NCBI GenBank assembly: GCA_003973385.1
Contig: QNYK01000062.1
Span: 1-64,000, forward strand
From: Bacillota bacterium
GTDB lineage: Bacteria; Planctomycetota; UBA8108; UBA1146
Length of the DNA: 64,000 nucleotides
Reading direction: 5' to 3'
The translations under genes and the position numbers were made by a program. The notes beneath the pieces are model-generated. The model did no database searches. It had not been told where the DNA came from and saw only the letters and a program-made list of their open reading frames with translations. Positions 24,478 through 34,308 of this stretch are shown here, in pieces. The stretch's first letter is position 1; every line of letters starts with the position of its first letter.

Positions 24478-26538
24478 ATGAAGGTGTCGCTCGACTGGTT
24501 ACGAGATCATGTGGAGATGGATCTCCCTGTCGAAGATGTAGCGTACAAACTCACAATGTGTGGTCTCAATTGCGAGGCCATCGAAGCGAATGGGACGGAC
24601 CATGTCCTCGAACTCGAGGTGACATCGAACCGTCCAGATCACCTGGGTCATCGCGGCGTTGCCAGGGAACTGGCCTGTATCCTCGATGTACCACTCAAGC
24701 CGCTGGGGCTGGACTTTCCAGAGGTCGCGAAGGACACGGTCGGAAACGCGCTCGATGAAGTCACCAGTATCGAAGTGGATGATGACGATCGCTGTGGCAG
24801 GTACACCGCCAGGGTTGCCTTCGATGTCGATGTCGAAGCCAGTCCTGACTGGTTGATTCGACGCCTGGAAGCGATCGGCCTGAGGTCGATCAATATCGTC
24901 GTGGATTTGACCAACTATGTCATGATGGATCTCGGGCAACCACTCCATGCGTTCGATCTCGACCTGCTTGAGGGGCCAGAGATCATCGTCCGACGTGCTC
25001 TCCGCGGAGAACATTTCGACGCCATCGACGGAACAGAGCTGGAACTCGACTCAGACGATCTGGTGATCGCAGATTCTTCCAGGGCCGTGGCGTTAGCCGG
25101 TGTCATGGGGGGAGCACAGACCGAGGTCAGTGGAACTACACGTCGAATCATGCTCGAAAGTGCCTGGTTCGATCCTGTCCCGGTTCGTGAGACTTCTCGA
25201 CGTCTTGGACTCACCAGTGACTCTTCGCACAGATTCGAGCGACGTGTCGATGTCGATGGTGCAGATATCGCTTCGCGGCGCTTCTTCCATCTGCTCTGTA
25301 GAGAGACTGACGGTAAGGTTCTGGCCGGATGCATGGAAACCACTCGTGTTGGCCTCCTCGCAACCCCGCCAGCGGTGGCCCTTCGACCTCAACGCATCGA
25401 GAAGATTCTCGGTGTTGCGGTTCCGATCGAGGAGATGAACAGCATCCTGGTGGCTCTCGGATTCGAACGGGTTTCAGAATCCGCCTCTGAGAGCCACTGG
25501 GCGGCTCCCTCCTGGCGTGCCGATTGCACCCGGGAAATCGACCTCATCGAGGAAATCGGGCGTATCCACGGACTCGACAGGGTCCCTGATTTCAGTATGC
25601 ATGTGCGGGTGATCCCCGAGGATCAGCAAGCGCTGTTGATCGAACGCACCAAATCACTGCTGGAAGGCACTGGTCACCATGAAGCGCTGACCTTCTCATT
25701 CGGCGAGGAGGGGGCCCTGAAGGATCTGGAAGAGTGGTGGTGTATCGGCGATCCGTGGGTGGTGAGGAACCCTGTTCGAGTCAATGAGGGGGTGCTGCGT
25801 CGCAGCCTGTTGCCGGGATTGCTCTCATGTGTGCGAGGTAATCGCCTCCACGGTGTCGATAGGGTGCGCCTGTTCGAGGTGGCCCGGGTATTCCATCGCA
25901 GAGATGGTATCGACAGGCCAGTCGAGAAGTTGCATCTGGCGTGGGTCCATAGCATTCATGATCCTGTTGCTGGTGCTGATCCATGTCGAGAGATCCGAGG
26001 GATTGCGGATGCAGTGCTGGAGATGCTCAGGCTCGACAACTCAGCACGAAGTTCCATGACATGGAATCCGGTTTCGGGAGGCTCTGGAATGCTGCCAGAA
26101 ACCGCTGCTGCACTCGACCTGTCGAGCGAGAGGCTCGGATTGCTCGGTGCTGTCTGCATCGATGGAGTGTCCGGTGAAACGTGGTGTGGAGAGATGGATC
26201 TCGGAACCCTGATCGACCACGCCAAGTTCAGTCATCGCTACAGCGAGTTTTCTCGTTACCCCGGAGTGCGCCGAGATCTCAATATCGTGGTCGAGGAATC
26301 GGTCCTCTGGAGAGACATTTCTTCCGAGGTGGAATCAGCCCAGCTGGGTCACTTCGAGGAGTTGACGTTTGTCGATGTTTACCAGGGCAAGCAGGTTCCC
26401 AGGGGTCAAAAAAGCGTCACCTTTTCGATGGCGTTTAGAGCTTCCGATCGTTCATTGACCCGTGAAGAAGTGGACGAATCGATCGATGGATTGATGCAGA
26501 GGCTCAAGAGCCGCTTCCAGGCCCAACTTCGAACCTGA
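24478..26538 (+). CDS. pheT: Phenylalanyl-tRNA synthetase beta subunit, short form without the EMAP/OB tRNA-binding domain
   Basis: 686 aa; MKVSLDWLRDHVEMDLPVEDVAYKLTMCGL... ELEVTSNRPDHLGHRGVAREL; B5 domain and C-terminal FDX-ACB (FSRYPGVRRDLNIVVEE). Confidence 0.96.
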   Translation: MKVSLDWLRDHVEMDLPVEDVAYKLTMCGLNCEAIEANGTDHVLELEVTSNRPDHLGHRGVARELACILDVPLKPLGLDFPEVAKDTVGNALDEVTSIEVDDDDRCGRYTARVAFDVDVEASPDWLIRRLEAIGLRSINIVVDLTNYVMMDLGQPLHAFDLDLLEGPEIIVRRALRGEHFDAIDGTELELDSDDLVIADSSRAVALAGVMGGAQTEVSGTTRRIMLESAWFDPVPVRETSRRLGLTSDSSHRFERRVDVDGADIASRRFFHLLCRETDGKVLAGCMETTRVGLLATPPAVALRPQRIEKILGVAVPIEEMNSILVALGFERVSESASESHWAAPSWRADCTREIDLIEEIGRIHGLDRVPDFSMHVRVIPEDQQALLIERTKSLLEGTGHHEALTFSFGEEGALKDLEEWWCIGDPWVVRNPVRVNEGVLRRSLLPGLLSCVRGNRLHGVDRVRLFEVARVFHRRDGIDRPVEKLHLAWVHSIHDPVAGADPCREIRGIADAVLEMLRLDNSARSSMTWNPVSGGSGMLPETAAALDLSSERLGLLGAVCIDGVSGETWCGEMDLGTLIDHAKFSHRYSEFSRYPGVRRDLNIVVEESVLWRDISSEVESAQLGHFEELTFVDVYQGKQVPRGQKSVTFSMAFRASDRSLTREEVDESIDGLMQRLKSRFQAQLRT

Positions 26539-26546
26539 TCAGCGGA

Positions 26547-27752
26547 TCAATCGTGGATGAGGATCCGGGTGCCCAGGCGCATCCAGGGGAAAAACTCCAC
26601 CACATCTTCATTCCGCAGCCGAATACATCCTTCTGATCCCATCGAGCCGATCGTTTCCGGGTCGCTGGTGCCATGAATTCCGAGGCCCTGGTGGGAGGGG
26701 GTATCCTCGAATCCTATCCAGCGCTCGCCCAGAGGGTTCCCCTCGGCACCGTAAGCGATGGGAGTTCGACCATCTCGGGGCTGCCACATCGGTTTCTTCT
26801 GCACCAGATCGACGATGAAATCGCCACTGGGAGTGCAGTTTTCCTTGCCATGTCCGACCGGAAAACCCTGCAACCAGCGACCATCGATGTACAGGTCCAG
26901 CCAGAAATCACTCTTGTCGATTTCTACGCTGAAAATCCCCTTCAGGAATTTCAGTTTCTGTCCAGGATGAATCACATCGGTTTTCAGATGGTTCAGTGAC
27001 CGCAGGGAGTCGACGGTGACCTTGTTGTTTCGGGCGATCCTTGAAAGCGAATCTCCACTGATCACGGTGGCGAAGCCTGCCATCGAGAAGGGACGCTTCG
27101 AGATGACCCAGAAGTCGACAAGGTTGCGTAGCTTCTGTCGAATCGGTGACCGCCATTCGATCTCGTCTGAACTGGAGTAGGCATCAGAGAGCAGTTGCCA
27201 GCACTTGACGGCAGTGGTGTCTGTATCGAATCCGATCTCATCTGCGATGACGAGGCAGGCCTCACCATAGCCGGCGGTATCAGGTCCCGATGGGATGATT
27301 TGCTGCGCTATTCTGATCTGCTCTGTACCCCGTGCTTCTCGCAGTAGCAAGACACGGGCTGTAGCGGAATGATCGACATCTGCTTCCTCGATGCGATGGA
27401 GGATTCCCAGTGCTTCACCCACGTTACGCGGATTTTCGGAGGCCAGGAGAACCTGGGCCAGTCGGATGCGGGTGCCGTCATCCGGGTCCGCTTTCAACTG
27501 GCTTCGCAATTGCTGTATCTGATCAGATTCGATATCGGAAGCATCGGGCTGCAAAACCGTGTCGACGGGATCGATGGGGGCTGGATCGGCTGGATCGGCA
27601 GTGTTCTCCGTTGACGTTGAACTGGAGCCAGAATTTGTCTGTTCGCTGGTGGTACTGCTTTCGTCCATCTCGATCAAATCTGCTTCGAACCAGATGGAGT
27701 ATCCCCACCAGACTCCACCAGCGATGATGAGAAGTAAGAACACAGTACGCAT
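26547..27752 (-). CDS. LysM-containing L,D-transpeptidase (YkuD family)
   Basis: 401 aa; LysM (VISGDSLSRIARNNKVTVDSLRSLNHLKTDVIHPGQKLKF) and YkuD motif HGTSDPETIGSMGSEGCIRLRNEDV. Confidence 0.92.
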   Translation of the reverse strand: MRTVFLLLIIAGGVWWGYSIWFEADLIEMDESSTTSEQTNSGSSSTSTENTADPADPAPIDPVDTVLQPDASDIESDQIQQLRSQLKADPDDGTRIRLAQVLLASENPRNVGEALGILHRIEEADVDHSATARVLLLREARGTEQIRIAQQIIPSGPDTAGYGEACLVIADEIGFDTDTTAVKCWQLLSDAYSSSDEIEWRSPIRQKLRNLVDFWVISKRPFSMAGFATVISGDSLSRIARNNKVTVDSLRSLNHLKTDVIHPGQKLKFLKGIFSVEIDKSDFWLDLYIDGRWLQGFPVGHGKENCTPSGDFIVDLVQKKPMWQPRDGRTPIAYGAEGNPLGERWIGFEDTPSHQGLGIHGTSDPETIGSMGSEGCIRLRNEDVVEFFPWMRLGTRILIHD

Positions 27753-27875
27753 CGGCCCCCCGCCCCAGGATAATTTCAGAGTTATTCTTCATCCGGGCCG
27801 ACGCATCAGCGGTGATCCGGATGGTCAATCATTCTAGGCCCACACGTGGGTAGTTGCCAGAGAGCCGATGACCGA

Positions 27876-29345
27876 TCAGCCGAGGATGGTTTCTACCGAG
27901 AGCCTCGAGAGGTCCACCAGCCAACCAGGAAAGATGCCGATGAAAACGGTCGCGATGGCACAGACAGCCACGGTAAAGATCACGCCCCAGGGTGCCGGAA
28001 CCAGATCGAAGGAAGATCGAGGCTCCCGGAACCACATCGCTACCACGGGCCTCAGGTAGTAGTAGACGCTGATCAAGGTCGTGATGATCGCAATCAGCGC
28101 AAGCGTGAGAAATCCACTGCTGACCGCACCTTGCAGGATCATCAATTTGGCAATAAAGCCGGCGGTCAGGGGTATTCCCGCGAGAGAGATCAACGCGATG
28201 GTGAGTCCGATGGCCAGGAATGGGCGATTTCTGGCCAGCCCATCGAGATCACGGACATCATCGCGGTCCGTGCCGACACTGATGGCAGTGATCACTCCAA
28301 AAGCGGCCAGGGTGGTGGCAGCGTAGGCGAACAGGTAGAAGGGTATGCTCGCGCCTGCGGAGGCTCCCTCTCCTGATACGACGATCACCAGCGGGATCAA
28401 CAGGTATCCAGTGTGGGCGATCCCCGAGTACGCCATCATCCGTTTCAGGCTTCGTTGATTCAGTGCAGCTAGATTCCCGAGTAACATCGAAACGACCGAG
28501 ATGGCTGCGAGGATCTGCGCCAGTTCCTGGCCGCCTCCTGTGAAGAGCAAGAACCTGCACAACGCGAAGAAACTGGACGCCTTCACGGCCACTGCCATCC
28601 AGCCGACGGCCAGTGTGGGGGAGGCCTGGTAGACATCTGGCACCCAGGAATGAAAGGGCACGGCGCCGATCTTGAAACTGAAGCCGATCAGGATCAGTAG
28701 CGTTCCGATGCTGAAGAGCGAATCTCCCTGGCCATTGGATGCGGCGATGTCAGAGAACGATATCGATCCCCCCGTTGTTCCGTAGATGAAGGCCATCCCC
28801 AGTAGCAGAAATCCGCTCGAAAAAGCACCGAGAACGAAGTACTTGAAGGCTCCTTCGCTGGCGGAACGGTTCTCCTTGAAGTAACCCGCCAGCACATAGA
28901 CAGCCAGTGACAGCGTCTCGATGGCGACGAACACGGAAATCAGATTGGTGGCCTGGCAAAGAAGTGCCATCGCTCCAGCACAGAAACAGATCAGGGCATA
29001 AAATTCTGCACGATTGTTGGCACTGCTGGCGAGGTATCCGCCCGACATCAGAGTGCAGAAGAGAGCCGTCATCATGACGACGCCGGCTCCCATGCGGCCG
29101 AACAGATCGTCGGTCATGGCACCAGCATAGAGTGAGCCAGTCGATGCAGCGGTGCCCTGAACAAAGAGCGCCGCAAGAGCCAGCAGCAACCCCGCACCAC
29201 CTATCATGGCGAGGTGAGTCTTTTCGGATCGGGTATCGTCGCCATTTTTTCCGAGATCAGAAAATAGTTGCACCAGGCCGGTGATGAATAGAATCCCGGC
29301 CGGGAGTATCGCCAGGATCTCGGCTCGGGAGATGGTGAGTTCCAA
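27876..29345 (-). CDS. nuoN: NADH-quinone oxidoreductase subunit N
   Basis: 489 aa multi-TM antiporter-like subunit; last gene in nuo order. Confidence 0.95.
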   Translation of the reverse strand: MELTISRAEILAILPAGILFITGLVQLFSDLGKNGDDTRSEKTHLAMIGGAGLLLALAALFVQGTAASTGSLYAGAMTDDLFGRMGAGVVMMTALFCTLMSGGYLASSANNRAEFYALICFCAGAMALLCQATNLISVFVAIETLSLAVYVLAGYFKENRSASEGAFKYFVLGAFSSGFLLLGMAFIYGTTGGSISFSDIAASNGQGDSLFSIGTLLILIGFSFKIGAVPFHSWVPDVYQASPTLAVGWMAVAVKASSFFALCRFLLFTGGGQELAQILAAISVVSMLLGNLAALNQRSLKRMMAYSGIAHTGYLLIPLVIVVSGEGASAGASIPFYLFAYAATTLAAFGVITAISVGTDRDDVRDLDGLARNRPFLAIGLTIALISLAGIPLTAGFIAKLMILQGAVSSGFLTLALIAIITTLISVYYYLRPVVAMWFREPRSSFDLVPAPWGVIFTVAVCAIATVFIGIFPGWLVDLSRLSVETILG

Positions 29346-29354
29346 CTTGGGCTC

Positions 29355-30854
29355 CTAACTCTTCAGCATCTCGACATAGAGGACCAGTGTAGGCTTCACC
29401 ATGTTGATGAATGGAGCCGGGTACAATCCGAGCCAGAACATCATGACGACAAACGGGAGCAAGTAGATGATCTCTCTGACGGAGAGATCAGCGACAGTCC
29501 GGTTCTCCTCATGGACGATCGGGCCAAACAGGAACCGCTTGACCATGTTGAGCAGGTAGAGCGCTCCCAGCACGACGCCGGTGGAGGCGAGTACTCCCCA
29601 GAGCGGGAAATCTCTGAATACCGCAAACAGGATCAGAAACTCACCGACGAAACCATTGAGTCCTGGAAGGCCGATGCTCGACAGTACCGCGATCAGGAAG
29701 AAGATGGTGTACATCGGGATCACCTTTGCGAGACCACCATAATCCGCCAGCTCTCTGGTATGCCTTCTCTCGTAAATGATGCCGATCATCAGGAACAGCA
29801 TCCCCGTCGAGAGTCCATGATTCACCATCTGGAGGATTCCTCCGGTGATCGCTTCGACGCTAGGAATGAAGCAGGCGAGCACCACGAAACCGAGGTGGCT
29901 GACCGAGGAGTAGGCGATCAATTTCTTGATGTCATTTTGAACAAGAGCCATGCAGGCACCAAAGATGATGCCGATAATGGCAAGCCAGCACATCACTCCT
30001 TGAAGATCAAAGGCTGCGTCGGAGAAGAGCGGAATCGAGAATCGGAGCAGCCCGTAGGTCCCCATCTTCAATAACACTCCAGCCAGCACCACCGATCCTG
30101 CTGTGGGAGCCTGGACGTGTGCATCGGGAAGCCATGTGTGGAGGGGGAACAGAGGCACCTTGATGGCAAATGAAAGGGTGAATGCGGAGAACAGCCAGAA
30201 TTGCTGGTCGGGACCGAGCGGATGGGTGCTGCGGATGCGCTCCAGCATCAGGGGCAGATCAAAGGTGCCGGTGTGCTGGTAGAGGTACAGGATGGCGAGG
30301 AACATCAAGAGACTTCCGACCATCGTGTAGATGAAGAATTTGAGCGCCGCGTAGATCCTCTCTCGACCGCCCCAGATCCCGATGATGAGATACATGGGGA
30401 TCAGCATCGCCTCATAGAAGAAGTAGAAGAGGATCAGGTCGAGAGCCAGGAAGGCACCGATCATTCCGGTCTGAAGCAGTAACAGGGCAATCTGGAACTC
30501 CTTGACCCTGTCGTCGATCGCACTCCAGGTGCTCAGGAATACCAGTGGCATCGAGAAACTGGTCAGCAACACCAGAAGTACCGAAATACCGTCGACACCG
30601 AGGTGGTAGCTGATACCGAGAGATTCTATCCATGTGTGCTGCTCTTCGAGTTGCATCGTTCCCACCGCATTGTCGAAGTTGCCGATCATCAGGAGCGAAA
30701 AGAGCAATGTCAGGCAACTGATCATCAGTGCTGCCTGGCGCAGCAGTGCCTTGTTGTTGCGATCGACCAGCGAAAGCAAGATCGCACCGACCGCCGGGGT
30801 CATGGTGATCAGGCTCAGAACCGGGAGGTTGAAAGATTCGAGTTCCGGAATCAC
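29355..30854 (-). CDS. nuoM: NADH-quinone oxidoreductase subunit M
   Basis: 499 aa; YHLGVDGISVLLVLLT, HTWLPDAHVQAPTAGSVVLAGVLLKMGTYG. Confidence 0.96.
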   Translation of the reverse strand: MIPELESFNLPVLSLITMTPAVGAILLSLVDRNNKALLRQAALMISCLTLLFSLLMIGNFDNAVGTMQLEEQHTWIESLGISYHLGVDGISVLLVLLTSFSMPLVFLSTWSAIDDRVKEFQIALLLLQTGMIGAFLALDLILFYFFYEAMLIPMYLIIGIWGGRERIYAALKFFIYTMVGSLLMFLAILYLYQHTGTFDLPLMLERIRSTHPLGPDQQFWLFSAFTLSFAIKVPLFPLHTWLPDAHVQAPTAGSVVLAGVLLKMGTYGLLRFSIPLFSDAAFDLQGVMCWLAIIGIIFGACMALVQNDIKKLIAYSSVSHLGFVVLACFIPSVEAITGGILQMVNHGLSTGMLFLMIGIIYERRHTRELADYGGLAKVIPMYTIFFLIAVLSSIGLPGLNGFVGEFLILFAVFRDFPLWGVLASTGVVLGALYLLNMVKRFLFGPIVHEENRTVADLSVREIIYLLPFVVMMFWLGLYPAPFINMVKPTLVLYVEMLKS

Positions 30855-32842
30855 TGTGCACCTCCTTGCCTGAGAAAGTTCAGTAGCATGAAGAGCAGCA
30901 CCAGCACGCCGCAGGCAAAGGTCAGCAGATATCCAGGAATGAAGCCAGTCTGCATCTTGCGAAACAGGTGTCCGACGTTTCTTGTCAACAATGCTGTTCC
31001 GCTGACCAGGATTCCATCGATCAGGATCCGGTCGATCAAGATGAACATCAGGTGACTGATCGTCTCAAAAGGGCGAACGAACACGGAGTTGTAAAATTCA
31101 TCGACGTAGAACTTGTTCGCGGAGAGGCGCCCCAGCAACTGGCCTGGCCCGCTTTCGATGAAGCGTCTGCGCAGATCCTTGCCCTTGCCGTAACAGTGAA
31201 ATGCGAGCAGCAATCCAGATCCTGCGATGAGAAGACTCAGGATCATGCTTTGCCACTCGGCTGCATGGAGGGCATGGAGAGCCTGCTCTGTTAGCCCCTC
31301 ATGGCCCTGCTGAAGGCCTGTGAAGTGACCCAGCGATGCGTGGCCACCGAGGAACTCGGGGACATTGAGGAACCCACCGAGGGCGCTGGCGATGGCAAGC
31401 ACCAGCAGCGAGAGGCCGATCCAGCCGCCGGGTTCGTGAACCTTGCCCTCGAGGTCGGGATCGATACGGCTCTCGCCCCAGAAGGTCATGGCGACACACC
31501 TGATCATGTAGAAGGCGGTCATCCCTGCGGTCAGGAATGAGATGCCCCAGAACAGCATCGCTGCACCGGATCCACCCAGGAAGCCCTGCTCGAAGCCGGC
31601 AAATAGAATCTCATCCTTGGAGAAGAATCCGGCCAGCGGAGGGACTCCAGCGATGGCCAGAGTTCCGACGAGAAATGTTATATGGGTAAAGGGTAATTGT
31701 TTTCGAAGCCCTCCCATCTTTCTCATGTCTTGTTGGTGATGCATGGCATGGATCACTGAACCTGAGCCAAGAAACAGCAATGCCTTGAAGAATGCGTGAG
31801 TCACGACATGGAAAAAAGCAGCTGAGAAGGCGCCAACCCCGATGGCGAAGAACATGTATCCCAGTTGGCTCACTGTCGAGTAGGCGAGCACCTTCTTGAT
31901 GTCGTTCTGGCCGAATGCGATGAGTGCCGCAAGTAATGCGGTGCAGGCACCGATTCCAGCGATGAGCGTGAGAGCCGCAGGGGCCGCCTGGAACAGCGGC
32001 ATCAGGCGACAGCACAGGTAAACACCGGATGTCACCATGGTGGCTGCGTGAATCAGTGCAGAGACGGGTGTCGGTCCAGCCATCGCATCGGGTAACCATA
32101 CATAGAGGGGAATCTGGGCACTTTTACCGGTAGCACCGATGAACAGAAGCACCACGATCGTGGTGACCAGGCCGACTGACCCCAGCAACGGAATCGTCAG
32201 CGTTTGCGCCGCCACCGTCTGAATCTGGTTCACATCGGTGAGCGCAGACATGGCGAGAGTGCCGAAGTGTGTCAGGCAGAGGAAGATTCCCAGCAAGAAG
32301 GCGAAGTCGCCGATGCGGTTCATGATGAAGGCTTTGCGACCTGCCGCACAGTTGGCGTCATCTTCGTACCAGAACCCGATCAGCAGATAGGAGCAGAGTC
32401 CCACGCCTTCCCAGCCGATGAACATCAGCAACAAGTTGTCGCCGAGCACCAGCAGCAGCATGAATGTCATGAACAGGTTCAGGTAGGCGAAATAGCGGTG
32501 GTACCCCGGATCTCCGCGCATGTAACCGATCGAGTAGAGGTGAATGATAGATCCGACACCGGTGATCACCAGGCACATGACGGCGGCGAGGCCATCGAAG
32601 TGAAGTGAGAACGGGATCTCGACGAGGCCATCGATCCAGATCCATGGGAATCCATCCCAGTGCTGGGGCGACCCCACGTCAACGACATGCCTCCAGGCTC
32701 TGTAGGAGATGAGAAAAGAGATGATCGGCAACCCGCAGGCGATCGCCGAAACTGCCCGGGTACCGATCCTGCGTCCCAGCAGCCCGTTGAAGACGAAGCC
32801 GAGAAAGGGAAGTAGAGGTATCCAGAGGAGATGGATGTCCAA
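30851..32842 (-). CDS. nuoL: NADH-quinone oxidoreductase subunit L
   Basis: 663 aa; GWEGVGLCSYLLIGFW, WLPDAMAGPTPVSALIHAATMVTSGVYL. Confidence 0.97.
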   Translation of the reverse strand: MDIHLLWIPLLPFLGFVFNGLLGRRIGTRAVSAIACGLPIISFLISYRAWRHVVDVGSPQHWDGFPWIWIDGLVEIPFSLHFDGLAAVMCLVITGVGSIIHLYSIGYMRGDPGYHRYFAYLNLFMTFMLLLVLGDNLLLMFIGWEGVGLCSYLLIGFWYEDDANCAAGRKAFIMNRIGDFAFLLGIFLCLTHFGTLAMSALTDVNQIQTVAAQTLTIPLLGSVGLVTTIVVLLFIGATGKSAQIPLYVWLPDAMAGPTPVSALIHAATMVTSGVYLCCRLMPLFQAAPAALTLIAGIGACTALLAALIAFGQNDIKKVLAYSTVSQLGYMFFAIGVGAFSAAFFHVVTHAFFKALLFLGSGSVIHAMHHQQDMRKMGGLRKQLPFTHITFLVGTLAIAGVPPLAGFFSKDEILFAGFEQGFLGGSGAAMLFWGISFLTAGMTAFYMIRCVAMTFWGESRIDPDLEGKVHEPGGWIGLSLLVLAIASALGGFLNVPEFLGGHASLGHFTGLQQGHEGLTEQALHALHAAEWQSMILSLLIAGSGLLLAFHCYGKGKDLRRRFIESGPGQLLGRLSANKFYVDEFYNSVFVRPFETISHLMFILIDRILIDGILVSGTALLTRNVGHLFRKMQTGFIPGYLLTFACGVLVLLFMLLNFLRQGGAQ

Positions 32843-32852
32843 GTCTGTCCCC

Positions 32853-33173
32853 CTAGCCGTTCAACTGGCAAAGTTGGCGAAGATCGATCGATTTCCAGCG
32901 GCGCCAGATGACCAGCAGCAGCGACAGGCCGATGGCCGCTTCAGCAGCGGCCACTGCCAGCACCATCAAGGTAAAGATCTGGCCGCCGTGTTCCCCTGAG
33001 AACGCAGTCAGTGCGTGGGCGCGCCCGAAGGAGACGATGGCGATATTGACCGCGTTGAGCATCAGTTCGAGTGACATCAGGACGACCAGGATGTTGCGCC
33101 GGGCCAGCACCCCGTAGGTGCCAATCGAGAAGAGCAAGGCACTCAGATAGAGCAGCGTCGCGAGGCTAAACAT
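32853..33173 (-). CDS. nuoK: NADH-quinone oxidoreductase subunit K
   Basis: 106 aa; ARRNILVVLMSLELMLNAVNIAIVSF, AAAEAAIGLSLLL. Confidence 0.95.
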   Translation of the reverse strand: MFSLATLLYLSALLFSIGTYGVLARRNILVVLMSLELMLNAVNIAIVSFGRAHALTAFSGEHGGQIFTLMVLAVAAAEAAIGLSLLLVIWRRWKSIDLRQLCQLNG

Positions 33174-33768
33174 CTACGGTCACCTGCCCATCTCCCACGG
33201 TCGAGGGTGATCTCGATGTGCTTCTTCTGCGCATCGCCAGGTGTACTGCTCCAATGATTCCTACCAGGATCAGCACAGAGGTCAGTTCGAACACCAGAAG
33301 ATGGTTATGGAACAGTTCCAGTCCAAAGGATGCGACGGAACCGTGGGAATCTGGAACTGCTGCCAGCGCCGGAATGGACCCCGCCGAGTCCAGCTTCTCG
33401 ACCTGCTGTGAATGAGAGATGGCAAAACTGAGCAGCGAGAAGATCAGCAGGGCGACACCGGCTGCGAAAGCCCTCTCGGGGGCGCCACCTTCATCAGAAA
33501 GATCTCCATCGCGAGGATTGATCAGCATGATGACGAACAGGTAGAGCACCATGATGGCTCCGGCGTAGACCAGCAGCTGCATGAATCCCAGGAACACGGC
33601 ATCCAGTAGCATGAAGATCACGGCCACTGCAGAAAGCATGACGATGAGGAACAGAGCCGAATAGATCGGGTTTCGCCGGGTGACCACGAGCAAGGAACTC
33701 ACGGTAGCCACCACAGCAGCCAGTCCGAAAAACAGGTGTTCCATCACAGGGCTCAACACGGTCTCCAC
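33166..33768 (-). CDS. nuoJ: NADH-quinone oxidoreductase subunit J
   Basis: 200 aa; RNPIYSALFLIVMLSAVAVIFMLLDAVFLGFMQLLVYAGAIMVLYLFVIMLIN. Confidence 0.95.
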   Translation of the reverse strand: METVLSPVMEHLFFGLAAVVATVSSLLVVTRRNPIYSALFLIVMLSAVAVIFMLLDAVFLGFMQLLVYAGAIMVLYLFVIMLINPRDGDLSDEGGAPERAFAAGVALLIFSLLSFAISHSQQVEKLDSAGSIPALAAVPDSHGSVASFGLELFHNHLLVFELTSVLILVGIIGAVHLAMRRRSTSRSPSTVGDGQVTVDV

Positions 33769-33797
33769 CAGCCTTACTTGCTCTACTCACACCGCAA

Positions 33798-34283
33798 TCA
33801 GAGGGAAAGGAGTTTTTCCTTGTTGTAAATTTTTTCGGCACGGGTTAGCGAAGGGATGTTGTAAACAGGTGTCAGTTCGATGGCGTCACAGGGGCAGGCT
33901 TCCTCGCACATGCCGCAGTAGATGCACCGCATCATGTCGATATTGAAGAGCCTTGGACGCTTTTCTCTGTCGTCCCAGGGCGCTTCTTCAGCAATGATTT
34001 CTATACAGAAAGCTGGACATGCAGTGGCACACAGGAAGCAGGCCGTACATTTCTCTCGACCCAGTTCATCTCTCTTGAGGCGGTGTTCACCCCGGTATCC
34101 CGGGTAGGGAGTCCGCCTCTCTTCCGGGTAGTGAATCGTGTTGGGCTCATTGCGGAAGATGTGCTTGAGCGTGTTGATCAACCCCTTGGCCACCGGTACC
34201 GCGAATTTGGCATTCTGCCGCGGTTCGGTGGTGGAGGTGGTCCGCTCCAGCTCTTGTTCTTTGGCATCCTCTTGGTTTGCCAT
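33798..34283 (-). CDS. nuoI: NADH-quinone oxidoreductase subunit I
   Basis: 161 aa; two 4Fe-4S motifs CTACFLCATACP and CIYCGMCEEACP. Confidence 0.96.
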   Translation of the reverse strand: MANQEDAKEQELERTTSTTEPRQNAKFAVPVAKGLINTLKHIFRNEPNTIHYPEERRTPYPGYRGEHRLKRDELGREKCTACFLCATACPAFCIEIIAEEAPWDDREKRPRLFNIDMMRCIYCGMCEEACPCDAIELTPVYNIPSLTRAEKIYNKEKLLSL

Positions 34284-34308
34284 CGGTCTCCGTTCTAGTC
34301 CAACCCTG

